A DNA stretch of 58,384 nucleotides from a virus. Numbering within the stretch: the stretch's first letter is position 1; every line of letters starts with the position of its first letter. The translations under genes were made by a program, and so were the position numbers. The notes under the pieces are model-generated. The model searched no databases, was not told the DNA's origin, and worked only from the letters and a program-made list of their open reading frames with translations. Positions 6,731 to 15,452 of the stretch are shown one piece after another. The DNA is taken from positions 1 to 58,384 of the IMG/VR virus record IMGVR_UViG_3300046455_000736; one strand, written 5' to 3'.

Positions 6731-9700
6731 TCACCCCAGATAACCGAGCCGGACACGCAACACGTTGTTCGCGTCGTAGACCGAGACGTTCAGCGAGTTG
6801 ATCACCAGCCGCCCCTGACCGGGGACGATGCCGTTGATTTCCAGCGTTCCGTCTTTATTGAGAATCCAGCCTTGCTGGCCGGCGATGTAGTTGGTCGAGC
6901 TGATGTAGCTGCCGATCTTGGCGTTGGTGATGGTGCCATCTGCGATAAACGCCGAGTTCATGAACACTTGACCACCCTGCACAGCAAACGGAACCGACAG
7001 GTTGCCGTTGATGCCGTTCACCACCGCAAAGCGATCCGCGCTGACCAGGAACTGGCTTTGCAGGCCCGCCCCCGTATTCTCGATACCAAGCCCGACACCC
7101 GCAGCAACGTACTGCCCCTGCGCGTTGACCTGCATCTTCACCGACCACATGGTGGTCAGCTTGCCGGCGGTGTCAGCGTAGGCGGTCGACGTCTGCTGAA
7201 TCGCGGCGGTGTTTTGTCCCACCGAAACATTCAGCTGATCGATCTTCGTAGCCGTTGCGGATTCGTTTGTAGCCACCACCTGTTCCAATTCGGTGATGTT
7301 CGCCGCGTTCTCGCCGATGGCGACGTCGAAGGTAGTGATCCGCTGCGCCATCGCTTCGTTTTCAGAGGTGCGAACCTTTGATTCCGAAGCGATTGCGGCG
7401 GTGCTGGTCCAGCCCTTCAGGGCATCCGCCAGATCCCCTTCGCCATTGTCGTCGCGGGAGGACGCCCGCAACGCTTGGAAGGCCGTCGCCTGGGCAGTGA
7501 CCACGCCGTCGAGCTCGGTGATCTCGGCAGTGTTGGTCGCGACCTGTTGCGCCAGGCCATTGGCTGTCTCGACGGTCTGGCCAACATCCAGCCAGTAGTT
7601 CTCATTCGGTGGCGGGGTATTGAGCGGCACAGCGCCGGTAGCCTGATAAATCCGCTTGCCGACCACAACCAGATCGTATTCAACATAGGGGACTTGTGGG
7701 TCGTAACCCTTGAGGCCGTCCAGCGCGTCGATCTGCTCTTGAAGACCGGGAATCTTCTCGATCTCGTCCAGCAGGTCCTGTCCTAGTTCCGTCTCGGAGA
7801 TCTTGCCGGCGAGCATATCGAGGATATCGGAGGCGTCGGAACTCGACTGGCCCATGACACCGATCCCGAGTGGATACCAAGGGCCGATGTTACCGATCCG
7901 ATCCACCAGGCGCGCCCAAAAGAAGAACGTCACGCCAGCGGCCAGACCCTGCATCGAGAAATCGCTTTGCGGGTACGACAGATCTGTCAGCTTGGTGGCG
8001 ACGTCCAGGCTGGTCGTCGGGCCGTACCAGAGTTCAGTCCGCTGCGTGTCCTCTGCGCCAGCCGGGAAACCCCACTTCAGGTAAATACCGAACAACAGCG
8101 GCGTGGCCGTCAGGAACGACACCGCCGGCGGCAAACCTTCCTTCCCCTTCAGATTGGTCAGGATCGAGTTGCGCCAGATCGACGAGATGTCAAAGGCGCT
8201 CACCGCGCGGACACGAGCCACATAAGCACCGGCGTAAATGCCCACCACGTCGACACTGATCATCCCGGTGCGCTGCAGCTTGATCCAGTTGCCGCTGTCC
8301 TTGCGCCACTCAACGTCGTAGCCGACTGCCCCAGCCACCGCAGGCCAGGTGATGGTCATCGTTGCCACGGCGATGCCCTGGGACACGACCGAGTTCGACG
8401 TAACGGTAACGCTGGCTGGGGCCGGAACGACGGTGATCGGAATCACGCTGATCGGCCGCTCTTCCAGGCGGGCGCCGGTGTCGATGAATGCAAACTTGCT
8501 TGGGTCGTACTGCAGGGCACTGATCTCGAAGTCACCTTCCGCAGTGCGCTTGGTGCGCAACACGCGGTACAGCGGGATCGCCAGATCATCGGCGTCCAAT
8601 GCCCATTGCAGCTGTGGCAATGGTGCTTCGCTGTAGTTGGTGGTCACCGTCAAGGTGCGGCCGTTCACGCTTTGCACGGTGCGACCTTCGGCCCGACCAC
8701 CTGGTAGGTTGATGATCAAACGATCGCCAGCCTTGGCTTGGGTGTCACGGTCCAAGGTAATGTTGCGCCCCAGCACTGCCGAGATACGCCCACCCACCTC
8801 GCGTCCAGACAGCAGCGAATCGGCCACAGGGATGATGTGGCCCGGGAGCGGGATCACCCCCTCCATGCCAGTCTTGAACGAAATGGTACGGTCTTGATTG
8901 TTACTGAGGATCGCCCACTTGCCGCGGCGCTGGGCTTCCGACGCGCGGGTGCAGCCAATGGCACTCAGCTCGGTAGGCTTGTCGCCCATGCGGCGCTGAA
9001 GGTCCAGGTCCGCGAATGGAATGACGTCGGTGTCATAGTTGTTCGCCGGGTTGTCGTAGCTGACCAGGGCCCGGGTGTACCGAGTTTTGGCGGAAGCGCT
9101 ACCGTAGGAAAACTTGCCGTCGATGACGTTGGCGCGGGTGAAGACATAGTCGAAGTCCTGCGCGCGCGGCATGTCCGCTTGCATCACCAGCTGGCCCTGA
9201 GCCCAGTAGGTCATGCCACGGTAAATGCCAGCGATGTCGCGCAGCAGCGACCAAGCATCGGCCTTACCCTGCAGGTTCATGTCGCAGAGGAAGCGAGGCT
9301 CTACGCCGCCGAGGCCATTCGGCACCAGTTGATCGGCATATTGCGCAATCCGATAGAGCTCCCACTTGTCGACCATGAACGACTTGATGCGCTTGCCCAG
9401 GCCGAAGCGGTCCTCAGTGCAGATGCCGTACGTGATCCAGGCCGGGTTATTGGTCCAGGCCTGCTTCATGGAGCCGTCCCATGTGCCAGTATAGGTCCGG
9501 GCGATCGGGTCGTAGTTGCTCGGTACCTGCCACCTGCGCGCGCGGCACTTCACGGTGACAGCTGGAATGTTGGTGAATTGCTCGGCGTCGAATTCGATGT
9601 AGAGCAGCGCGGTATTTGGGTAGCGCAGCTTTGCGTCAATGACTTCGGTGTAGCCGGCGATCAGCATCGTGTCGGCGATCTTGTTGCTGTTCTGGTTTGG

Positions 9701-10291
9701 TGTCAGGCGGCGGACGCGGATCTGCCAGCCGGTGGTAGCCTCCGGCAGGTTGATCCGTGGCGAACGCTCGTAACGCGTGGTGGTCTTGCCATCCACAGCG
9801 TCGACCAGCACTTGCTGATAGGCGCCGCCGTCGGTGGCCACATCAATGGCGTACTCGATTCGATACCCGCCGACGTTGCCTTCATCGTCTTGCTGCTGAA
9901 GCGCCGGCCAGGCCAGGCGCACGCGCACGGCAGACAGCTGGATGTTGCTGATTGAGCGCACCCAGGGTGCATCGCTGCGCAGCTCGACGTTCAGCGAGGT
10001 TTCGTTCTCGACCGACGGAATACCAGGGATATAGGTCTGATCGACAGAACCCGAGCGCCAGTCCCATTTCACATTGGGGAAGTTGTAGTTGCCGCTCGCA
10101 TCCCGGATCGGGGTGTTGTCCAGATAGATGTCGTAATCGGTTGGGACTTCGTCGAACTCGCCCTCGCCCACGGCGATCAGCAGCTTGGCTAGGTTGGTCG
10201 AGCGCAGGCTATCGCTGGTCTCGGTCGGTGATTTTGGTTTGCTCTCCCCACCCTTCGAGCCGTGGATGTCGATCTTCTGTGCTGCGCCCAT
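6731..10291 (-). CDS. Tail tip host-specificity protein J
   Basis: A protein of 1186 aa, similar in length to lambda gpJ. The N-terminal part (residues about 1-600) contains the baseplate-hub core, including the family-typical strings WDWRSGSVDQTYIPGI and AWSLLRDIAGIYRGMTYW. Fibronectin type III-like domains follow near 640-830 (VTITWPAVAGAVGYDVEW). Then comes a long helical linker (residues about 880-1080) and a C-terminal DUF1983-type domain with an intramembrane-tip-like end. It forms the central tail tip and contacts the host receptor. GGAGGAAAGC precedes the start. Confidence 0.92.
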   Translation of the reverse strand: MGAAQKIDIHGSKGGESKPKSPTETSDSLRSTNLAKLLIAVGEGEFDEVPTDYDIYLDNTPIRDASGNYNFPNVKWDWRSGSVDQTYIPGIPSVENETSLNVELRSDAPWVRSISNIQLSAVRVRLAWPALQQQDDEGNVGGYRIEYAIDVATDGGAYQQVLVDAVDGKTTTRYERSPRINLPEATTGWQIRVRRLTPNQNSNKIADTMLIAGYTEVIDAKLRYPNTALLYIEFDAEQFTNIPAVTVKCRARRWQVPSNYDPIARTYTGTWDGSMKQAWTNNPAWITYGICTEDRFGLGKRIKSFMVDKWELYRIAQYADQLVPNGLGGVEPRFLCDMNLQGKADAWSLLRDIAGIYRGMTYWAQGQLVMQADMPRAQDFDYVFTRANVIDGKFSYGSASAKTRYTRALVSYDNPANNYDTDVIPFADLDLQRRMGDKPTELSAIGCTRASEAQRRGKWAILSNNQDRTISFKTGMEGVIPLPGHIIPVADSLLSGREVGGRISAVLGRNITLDRDTQAKAGDRLIINLPGGRAEGRTVQSVNGRTLTVTTNYSEAPLPQLQWALDADDLAIPLYRVLRTKRTAEGDFEISALQYDPSKFAFIDTGARLEERPISVIPITVVPAPASVTVTSNSVVSQGIAVATMTITWPAVAGAVGYDVEWRKDSGNWIKLQRTGMISVDVVGIYAGAYVARVRAVSAFDISSIWRNSILTNLKGKEGLPPAVSFLTATPLLFGIYLKWGFPAGAEDTQRTELWYGPTTSLDVATKLTDLSYPQSDFSMQGLAAGVTFFFWARLVDRIGNIGPWYPLGIGVMGQSSSDASDILDMLAGKISETELGQDLLDEIEKIPGLQEQIDALDGLKGYDPQVPYVEYDLVVVGKRIYQATGAVPLNTPPPNENYWLDVGQTVETANGLAQQVATNTAEITELDGVVTAQATAFQALRASSRDDNGEGDLADALKGWTSTAAIASESKVRTSENEAMAQRITTFDVAIGENAANITELEQVVATNESATATKIDQLNVSVGQNTAAIQQTSTAYADTAGKLTTMWSVKMQVNAQGQYVAAGVGLGIENTGAGLQSQFLVSADRFAVVNGINGNLSVPFAVQGGQVFMNSAFIADGTITNAKIGSYISSTNYIAGQQGWILNKDGTLEINGIVPGQGRLVINSLNVSVYDANNVLRVRLGYLG

Positions 10292-10306
10292 GCTTTCCTC
10301 CAGGCG

Positions 10307-10330
10307 AAAAAAAACCGCCTCATGGGCGGC
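10307..10330 (-). terminator. Terminator upstream of gpJ
   Basis: On the minus strand: GCCGCC, loop, GGCGG, then TTTTTTTT. It lies between the cargo gene at 10350 and gpJ. Confidence 0.75.
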
Positions 10331-10349
10331 TTAGTGCGATTTGATATAT

Positions 10350-10961
10350 CTACAGTCGTGGAGGTTCTGCGTAACTAACCTCCATTGCAATCTCAAGCTC
10401 TCGTTCGAGTATTTCTTTAATAATGGCTTTCTGATCATTCTGAACGTTCATATGAAAGTTCATCTGCTTTGACCCGCGCTGGCGTAAAGGGACACCAAGC
10501 AAGTTGCCGCTACAGGAATAATTCAGGAGAGCAAAGCCTTTCTCAAGTAACTGTTCAAAGTCAGTCCATTGCTCAAGCGCTCGCAGATCATCATCCTTCG
10601 GAGCATGAAGGTAATTTCCGAGTCGTTCCCCTACAGCCCTTAATTCCGGTGTCACTGGTGTATATTTACACAACATCATCGGAAAGCCGCCCGAAAAGAG
10701 CTTAATATTCACCTCCTGCACACAACCTGCAAACGCTTGCTCCACTTCTCTATCTAGAACGGCAATTTGCCAACCTTGTTTTTTCTTTTCAGTTACATGC
10801 TTCTGATTTTCCAAGTACTCTCGATATCGAGATTCGATTCCGAATCGTAACTCGAGCGCACTATAGAAGTAATATTCAGCGTCTTCTTTGCCGCGAGCGA
10901 AAAGTTTTTCACCTCTAGCTAGATGGTTTGCAGCCCCTCTGAAATATTTGATTGCTTCCAT
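10350..10961 (-). CDS. Cargo protein, unknown, helical (203 aa)
   Basis: The gene is placed between gpI and gpJ, which are normally adjacent, and is visibly richer in A+T than both. The start at 10961 has GAGCGA six bases upstream. The N-terminal helix pair (GEKLFARGKEDAEYYFYSAL, then ELRFGIESRYREYLE) recalls HEPN-like or TPR-like helical folds, but no Rx4-6H motif is clear, so I do not assign it. There are no membrane segments. It is probably a lysogeny-expressed or late accessory gene; possible roles include superinfection exclusion. Confidence 0.6.
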   Translation of the reverse strand: MEAIKYFRGAANHLARGEKLFARGKEDAEYYFYSALELRFGIESRYREYLENQKHVTEKKKQGWQIAVLDREVEQAFAGCVQEVNIKLFSGGFPMMLCKYTPVTPELRAVGERLGNYLHAPKDDDLRALEQWTDFEQLLEKGFALLNYSCSGNLLGVPLRQRGSKQMNFHMNVQNDQKAIIKEILERELEIAMEVSYAEPPRL

Positions 10962-10986
10962 GATCATTCGCTCAAAAAAAGCGAAA

Positions 10987-11589
10987 TCATACCTTGTCTT
11001 CGGCGTAGATCGAGGCCGAAATGATCATACCGCCCCACCGGCGTTCGCCGATGCAGATAGGTACCGGGTTGCCGCTGGCCGTGGTGTTCTTGGCGCTGCC
11101 GAATGCATAGGACGGGGCGTTTTCGGGGGATGCGCTCTGCTTCAGGCCCGATGCTTGAGGGCTGAGCATTTGAATGACGCCGCCGGCCACCAACCCAATA
11201 CCGGCACCGATCAGCGGCGCCCCGAATGGAGTGGTAGAAAGAAACGTACCGGCAACGATCAAAACCGCGCCGACAATGGTCTGAATCAACCCCGCTTTCT
11301 TGCTTCCATGGATGACCGGCACGATCCGAATGTCGGTTGCTCCGCCCAAGCCAAATGCCGCCTCGCCAACGTTCTTTCTATTGCGAAACACAGCGAAGCG
11401 CATGCCAAGCCGATCAAGACGTTGAATTTCCTCCTTGAATCCTTCAAGCGTCGCCTTCAGCGCTCTGAATGCCTCCCACGCCTGGCCTGAATCCAAAACG
11501 CGTCGATGGACCCTGCCGAATTTGGCCGCAAGTGACCCCGACAGCTTGATCGTGGTCATAGGCTGATAGTGAGCGACGGTTGAATGCAT
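10987..11589 (-). CDS. Tail assembly protein I
   Basis: A 200-aa protein matching lambda gpI. The N-terminal 100 residues contain KLSGSLAAKFGRVHRRVLDS and the ubiquitin-like region typical of gpI. Next is a hydrophobic glycine-rich segment (AGLIQTIVGAVLIVAGTFLS...LIGAGIGLVAGG), then SPENAPSYAFGSAKNT and a C-terminal VPICIGERRWGG. It acts with gpK in tail-tip assembly and is absent from the virion. GGAGAAAGGC precedes the start. Confidence 0.88.
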   Translation of the reverse strand: MHSTVAHYQPMTTIKLSGSLAAKFGRVHRRVLDSGQAWEAFRALKATLEGFKEEIQRLDRLGMRFAVFRNRKNVGEAAFGLGGATDIRIVPVIHGSKKAGLIQTIVGAVLIVAGTFLSTTPFGAPLIGAGIGLVAGGVIQMLSPQASGLKQSASPENAPSYAFGSAKNTTASGNPVPICIGERRWGGMIISASIYAEDKV

Positions 11590-11605
11590 GCCTTTCTCCG
11601 GACAT

Positions 11606-11628
11606 AAAAAAACCGCCCGAAGGCGGCT
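11606..11628 (-). terminator. Terminator upstream of gpI
   Basis: On the minus strand: GCCGCC, short loop, GGGCGG, then TTTTTTT. It separates the two lipoprotein genes from gpI. Confidence 0.75.
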
Positions 11629-11641
11629 GTTTGAATTTCAA

Positions 11642-12064
11642 TTACTGATAATCGACATACGGCCCAATGAAGAAGCCGCTCATGTCTCCGCTGATTCGGT
11701 ACAGGCTTTCCTTGCCGCTTTGCACATTGGCAGAGATCGTACGAATGGCTGCCCCGCCACACAGCCCAGAGCCAGCGAGACCCGCTCCGAGACTTGGATT
11801 GCCCGGCGGCAGGTAAAAGGAGGCGCGCTGTCCGGTGCCGATTTTCGCGGCCTTCCGGCCATCGACATACACGACTATGTCACAGCCAGATCCCACCATT
11901 CCCGAGTCCCGGACGACCGTGACCTTGCCGCTTTCGCCGGCCGGCTTGGTTTGAAACGCGTACAGCTCATCACGCGGCACCGGATCAGCCTGGCTAACCG
12001 GAATGGCGGAAGATGCACACCCCGCTAACATCGCTACCGCCAACGCTCCTACGATAAATTTCAT
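11642..12064 (-). CDS. Lipoprotein, DUF2846-like (140 aa)
   Basis: From ATG 12064 the protein starts MKFIVGALAVAMLAGCAS, a lipoprotein signal with lipobox LAGC. The mature part has GKVTVVRDSGMVGSGCDIVVYVDG and ASFYLPPGNPSLGAG, features of small DUF2846-like outer-membrane lipoproteins common in Pseudomonas. A coupled GTG at 12085 overlaps the upstream stop codon and is an alternative start, but it would lengthen the signal peptide. It is inserted in the tail operon between gpK and gpI, so it is probably cargo that alters the lysogen surface. Confidence 0.75.
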   Translation of the reverse strand: MKFIVGALAVAMLAGCASSAIPVSQADPVPRDELYAFQTKPAGESGKVTVVRDSGMVGSGCDIVVYVDGRKAAKIGTGQRASFYLPPGNPSLGAGLAGSGLCGGAAIRTISANVQSGKESLYRISGDMSGFFIGPYVDYQ

Positions 12065-12081
12065 GCAGGTCACTCGATTGA

Positions 12082-12669
12082 TCACTGGAGCATTCCATAT
12101 ACATATCGGTTATTTGAAGGAACAGTTTTAATGTATGCATCTTGCCAATCCTTTGCATAAGACGGAAGGTTCGAGACCTTAGATATCCCCCATCCGTTGG
12201 AGCTATCCTTGCGTTCAAGCGTATATCTGTAACGCTCCCCTGCCTCCTTCAACCTACGGTCACTCTCGCCCAGAGTGGAGCCAGACTCGGGCGGAGTAAT
12301 ATTCTTTATCAGCGCGTACACCGTGGCCCGGGTCTCAGACTCGACTTCGACCGTCGCTATTTGTCGATCAAACAATAGTGGCTCCGCACGACATTTACGG
12401 CCTTCGGAAACATTGCTCGACGCGAGCTGGCTTAGCTTCTCTATTGCCGGACGTTGAAGATTTGCATATTCGAAACAGAGTTCTAGATCAAGTCGCATTT
12501 CGGCGTCTTTTGCTGCCCACCAAGACTTAACCGTTGCATCGGGCGAATTGGTTGCCAGCGGAAGGTCTTCTATTTGCTTTGTCGCATTAACGAGCCCTTC
12601 AGACCGTTTACCCTCGGCAAGGCACCCCGCCAACAGCATCACCGCCACCGCCCCTATCAAAATCCGCAT
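12082..12669 (-). CDS. Lipoprotein, unknown (195 aa)
   Basis: Signal peptide MRILIGAVAVMLLAGC with lipobox LAGC at residues 13-16. The mature part is a mixed alpha/beta domain of about 175 residues with two further cysteines (ELCFEYANLQ, GRKCRAEPLL). It contains ATVEVESETRATVYALIKNI and ends YVYGMLQ. No family was recognised. The gene is A+T-rich and overlaps the next lipoprotein gene, so the two probably act together in the envelope of lysogens or of infected cells. Confidence 0.7.
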   Translation of the reverse strand: MRILIGAVAVMLLAGCLAEGKRSEGLVNATKQIEDLPLATNSPDATVKSWWAAKDAEMRLDLELCFEYANLQRPAIEKLSQLASSNVSEGRKCRAEPLLFDRQIATVEVESETRATVYALIKNITPPESGSTLGESDRRLKEAGERYRYTLERKDSSNGWGISKVSNLPSYAKDWQDAYIKTVPSNNRYVYGMLQ

Positions 12670-12819
12670 GATTCGTCCTCATCCTGAAAGGGGTGACTGT
12701 AGCCTGATGCTGTCCGAGCATCCAGCATGGATGGATGAACAGTTGCACTGTGCCATGTATCGGCAATAGGTTCGCTCTGCGTAATTTGCGCAATTTCCAT
12801 AAACCGCGAGACATAGAAA

Positions 12820-13092
12820 ATGCCACCAGATGCAGATGAGCTTCGCCGCCGCACAGAAGAAGGCAAGAAAAACATGGAATTCAAGGATCTCATGGACTCG
12901 ATCAACTACGACATCGTAGAGCAAACCAGGTTTGGTTTGTCTTCGACTGTCTATCCGCTGGGCGAGAATAAAGCTGAGTTTGCAGATGCTGTATTAGAAA
13001 ACTTTGCCGAGTCGGATGTAAACATTGCTTACGATGAAGCGACCCACAAGCTCCACATTAGCTGGCAGTCGCCAGAGTCAGAAGAGCAATAA
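12820..13092 (+). CDS. Cargo protein, unknown (90 aa)
   Basis: A small acidic protein opposite to the tail operon. Residues from about 25 read DSINYDIVEQTRFGLSSTVY and later NIAYDEATHKLHISW, which suggests a small alpha/beta fold. The start is uncertain: 12820 has GAGA upstream, 12874 has AAGG at longer distance. The 150 bases before it (12670-12819) hold no gene and are likely to carry its promoter, which I could not place. A hairpin (13113-13146, CCAGTCCT...AGGACTGG) follows. Confidence 0.55.
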   Translation: MPPDADELRRRTEEGKKNMEFKDLMDSINYDIVEQTRFGLSSTVYPLGENKAEFADAVLENFAESDVNIAYDEATHKLHISWQSPESEEQ

Positions 13093-13112
13093 CCAACAAA
13101 GTTAAAAGGACA

Positions 13113-13146
13113 GCCCCAGTCCTTTGCCTGCAAGCCCGAGGACTGG
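13113..13146. terminator. Hairpin after the 12820 gene
   Basis: CCCCAGTCCT and AGGACTGGG form a nine-base stem with a 15-base loop. No T tract follows, so it could be a weak terminator or an RNA-stabilising hairpin. Confidence 0.4.
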
Positions 13147-13187
13147 GATTGCGCCAATTTCGGCGCGTTAATGACCCGGAGGTCGAT

Positions 13188-13775
13188 TTGAGTAGCGATG
13201 ACTTCAAACCCAGAGAGCCTTTTTCTATCGATTGGCCACGCCAGTACAACGTTGGTCCATCAGATGAACACCTTCACGCTATGGGGCAATTCATCGTCAA
13301 TTACTCTGCAGTCGAATGGCAGCTTTCCGAGCTCTTTGCGTTCTTTCTCAGAATGCCGGTTTCGGAAGCCCAAAGGCTCTCAGTTGAAGCGAACATCTCG
13401 ATGGCCGGGATGATCAGGTACGTTCAAGGACAGATAGCCGACTCCGAAATCAGCGATCAACAAGCGACAGAGGATCTTCTGCACACACTGAAAGCATTCG
13501 ATGCTGTGAGCTCCTTGAGACACAAAATTGTTCATTGGCAATGGGGATTGGATGAAGGTCCAACGGCATCGTTGACTGACCTGATCAAGCCGAAAAATCC
13601 ACAAAAGTCTAATGCAAAGCTCAGCATTAGTGAGTTGAGAGACCAGTGCCTCAAGCTTATGAGAATTTTGCAGGCGATTTCTCTGAACGGCGAAATTATC
13701 AGGGGCGTTAAAACTCGCGCTCAGATTCTAGAAATCCGCACAGATACATCTCCTGAAAAGCTCTTTCGACCGTAG
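13188..13775 (+). CDS. HEPN-like protein, candidate RNase cargo
   Basis: GGAGG at 13178-13182 points to a TTG start at 13188, giving 195 aa. The protein is all-helical: a conserved-looking helix QFIVNYSAVEWQLSELFAFF (residues 35-54) and then SSLRHKIVHW (109-117). The latter contains R-x4-H (Arg111, His116), the signature of HEPN ribonucleases. HEPN proteins are the toxic part of many toxin-antitoxin and abortive infection systems. The gene is A+T-rich, opposite to the tail operon, and its 3' end overlaps a small minus-strand gene. That it cleaves RNA is an inference. Confidence 0.6.
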   Translation: MSSDDFKPREPFSIDWPRQYNVGPSDEHLHAMGQFIVNYSAVEWQLSELFAFFLRMPVSEAQRLSVEANISMAGMIRYVQGQIADSEISDQQATEDLLHTLKAFDAVSSLRHKIVHWQWGLDEGPTASLTDLIKPKNPQKSNAKLSISELRDQCLKLMRILQAISLNGEIIRGVKTRAQILEIRTDTSPEKLFRP

Positions 13776-13902
13776 ATCTCGATAACGGCCACTCTTCAGT
13801 CTCTTCCAGCACAGCCAAACCGGCTTCAACCATCGCTCTAGAGACTGGAATGTCTTCAGCACTAACCGCTTTCTGATAAGCACTCAACGAATTGACATCC
13901 AT
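13708..13902 (-). CDS. Small protein overlapping the HEPN-like gene
   Basis: A 64-aa acidic helical protein with GGGAGG before the start at 13902. Its last 68 bases overlap, on the opposite strand, the 3' end of the HEPN-like gene, so mRNAs of the two could pair. It reads SAYQKAVSAEDIPVSRAMVE and has no known domain. It could be a late-operon gene or a partner of the HEPN-like protein. Confidence 0.55.
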   Translation of the reverse strand: MDVNSLSAYQKAVSAEDIPVSRAMVEAGLAVLEETEEWPLSRSTVERAFQEMYLCGFLESEREF

Positions 13903-13926
13903 AGCACCTCCCTACCTCCTGCTGCA

Positions 13927-14691
13927 TCATGTGGTTGATTCTGCATCTTTGTGCCTGAGGATCAGGCGTGTTCGATCCAGCCAAGGCCCGCCGAAAACGA
14001 TAACCTCCGATGGCCTGCCGTACAGGTGGTGCAGCAGGAACGGGCCAGGGCCGAAGGTTGCTGCGTCCTCGCCGGGCAGTGCCGGATCGGTGCCGAGAAA
14101 GATCCCGGCGTGGTTCGGGTAAACCGTCCGCCCCACTTCCATCACGATCATGTCACCGCGCTGCGGCTGGTCAACGCAGTAGAAGCCGGCGGCCTCGTAG
14201 TTCGACTCGTACAGGCTGGTGTTGTCCTTGCTCTCCCACCAACCATCAGCGCGCTTGAAGGCTTCGAACTCCAGCCCCCACTCGCGCTTGTACCAATCGG
14301 CACAAACCTGCCAGCAGTCCCAGGCGCCATGCACGAATGGCCGCTTCAGCAGCGGCACTTCACCGGTAGGCATGACCGTGCGCAGATCGCCCTCGGGCCA
14401 ACTTAGGATGTGCCAAGGCAAGGCCGTGGCCTCGCACATGGCCAAGTCTCGCGGCGACGGCCTGCTGGTGGCGTCCGGGTGCGAATGAACAATACCAATC
14501 ACCTCGCCCATGTCTTCCGCCGCAGCGTATTCCTCCGGATCGATCCGAAACTCTTCGTTCGGCTCGGTCGAGATATTCCGGCAAGGGTAATACTGTTGTT
14601 TGCGCCCAATGCCCAGTAGCAGGCCGCAGCACTCTTTCGGGTACTCGGCAGCCGCGTGTGCCTGGATCGCGTTCAAGATGTGCTTGCGCAT
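13927..14691 (-). CDS. Tail assembly protein K (JAMM + NlpC/P60)
   Basis: A 254-aa two-domain protein. Residues 1-110 are a JAB/MPN domain with the JAMM signature HSHP at 69-72 followed by SPRDLA (zinc peptidase residues). Residues 120-245 are an NlpC/P60 domain with the probable catalytic Cys126 (AWDCWQVC) and a later NHAGIFLG histidine. In lambda, gpK acts in tail-tip assembly and may help genome entry through the cell wall. It is followed at once by gpL upstream, three bases away. Confidence 0.9.
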   Translation of the reverse strand: MRKHILNAIQAHAAAEYPKECCGLLLGIGRKQQYYPCRNISTEPNEEFRIDPEEYAAAEDMGEVIGIVHSHPDATSRPSPRDLAMCEATALPWHILSWPEGDLRTVMPTGEVPLLKRPFVHGAWDCWQVCADWYKREWGLEFEAFKRADGWWESKDNTSLYESNYEAAGFYCVDQPQRGDMIVMEVGRTVYPNHAGIFLGTDPALPGEDAATFGPGPFLLHHLYGRPSEVIVFGGPWLDRTRLILRHKDAESTT

Positions 14692-14693
14692 GA

Positions 14694-15443
14694 TCAGCTC
14701 CGGGCGATTAGGGAGACGGCAGGGAATCCACCAAACGGCAACGGGTTGCCCTCACCGAAGCGGGGGATGCAGCCCCGGCCCAGCGTTGCATCGCACTCGT
14801 CCAATTCCGGGTTATCAGTGACAACCCCGTCTTTCGTAACGTACGCCCCGGTGTAACCGCAGCTCGGCCCTCGGTAGCCGCCGGTGAGGCACCAGTGACA
14901 CAGGGTCGTCGCCTGCCGCCCAATGGATTCACCTCCAACGTCGCCCGGGCTGGCCAACTCCCAACTAACCGTCTCTCCGTCCTCGTTCGTTTTCTGGTCG
15001 ATGTACCAGACCTCTATCGTCTCTTGGGTTGGGTCTGCCGTCGGGTTGCCCGCCGGGAAATTGACCGCATCGAGGTACGTGCCCAAGGTGTGGCGCATGG
15101 TCAGCTTGAACTCGAGCAGATCGTCGAATGCCAGACACAACGCAGTGATGCGTCCGTTGACGTTGCCGACTGACAGCGAAGGCCGTACCGCTGTGCCGTC
15201 GCCGTTGGCCTCGATGCCGTCGATCTGCATCGGCCAAGCCCCGTACTCGTTGCCCTGCCACCAAATGGCCTTGGCCGGCAACAGCTCCGCATCGCCACCG
15301 GCGGCAATGATCTCGGCCGGTGTATGCGGAACAGCATGCCCGTGAAAGCGCAGCACGTCCGCCCCATAGTCCGAGCCGTCCAATTCAAAGAGCAGCACTT
15401 CGCTGCCAGGCTCTAGAACCTGGATGTCACTGATCAGCGGCAT
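14694..15443 (-). CDS. Minor tail protein L
   Basis: A 249-aa protein of the lambda gpL family. The N-terminal two thirds carry ALCLAFDDLLEFKLTMRHTL and TIEVWYIDQKTNEDGE. The C-terminal part has the cysteine set CHWCLTGGYRGPSCGYTG and CDATLGRGC, which in gpL binds an iron-sulfur cluster. It caps the tail tip between gpM and gpK. Confidence 0.9.
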   Translation of the reverse strand: MPLISDIQVLEPGSEVLLFELDGSDYGADVLRFHGHAVPHTPAEIIAAGGDAELLPAKAIWWQGNEYGAWPMQIDGIEANGDGTAVRPSLSVGNVNGRITALCLAFDDLLEFKLTMRHTLGTYLDAVNFPAGNPTADPTQETIEVWYIDQKTNEDGETVSWELASPGDVGGESIGRQATTLCHWCLTGGYRGPSCGYTGAYVTKDGVVTDNPELDECDATLGRGCIPRFGEGNPLPFGGFPAVSLIARS

Positions 15444-15452
15444 GGGTGTTCC

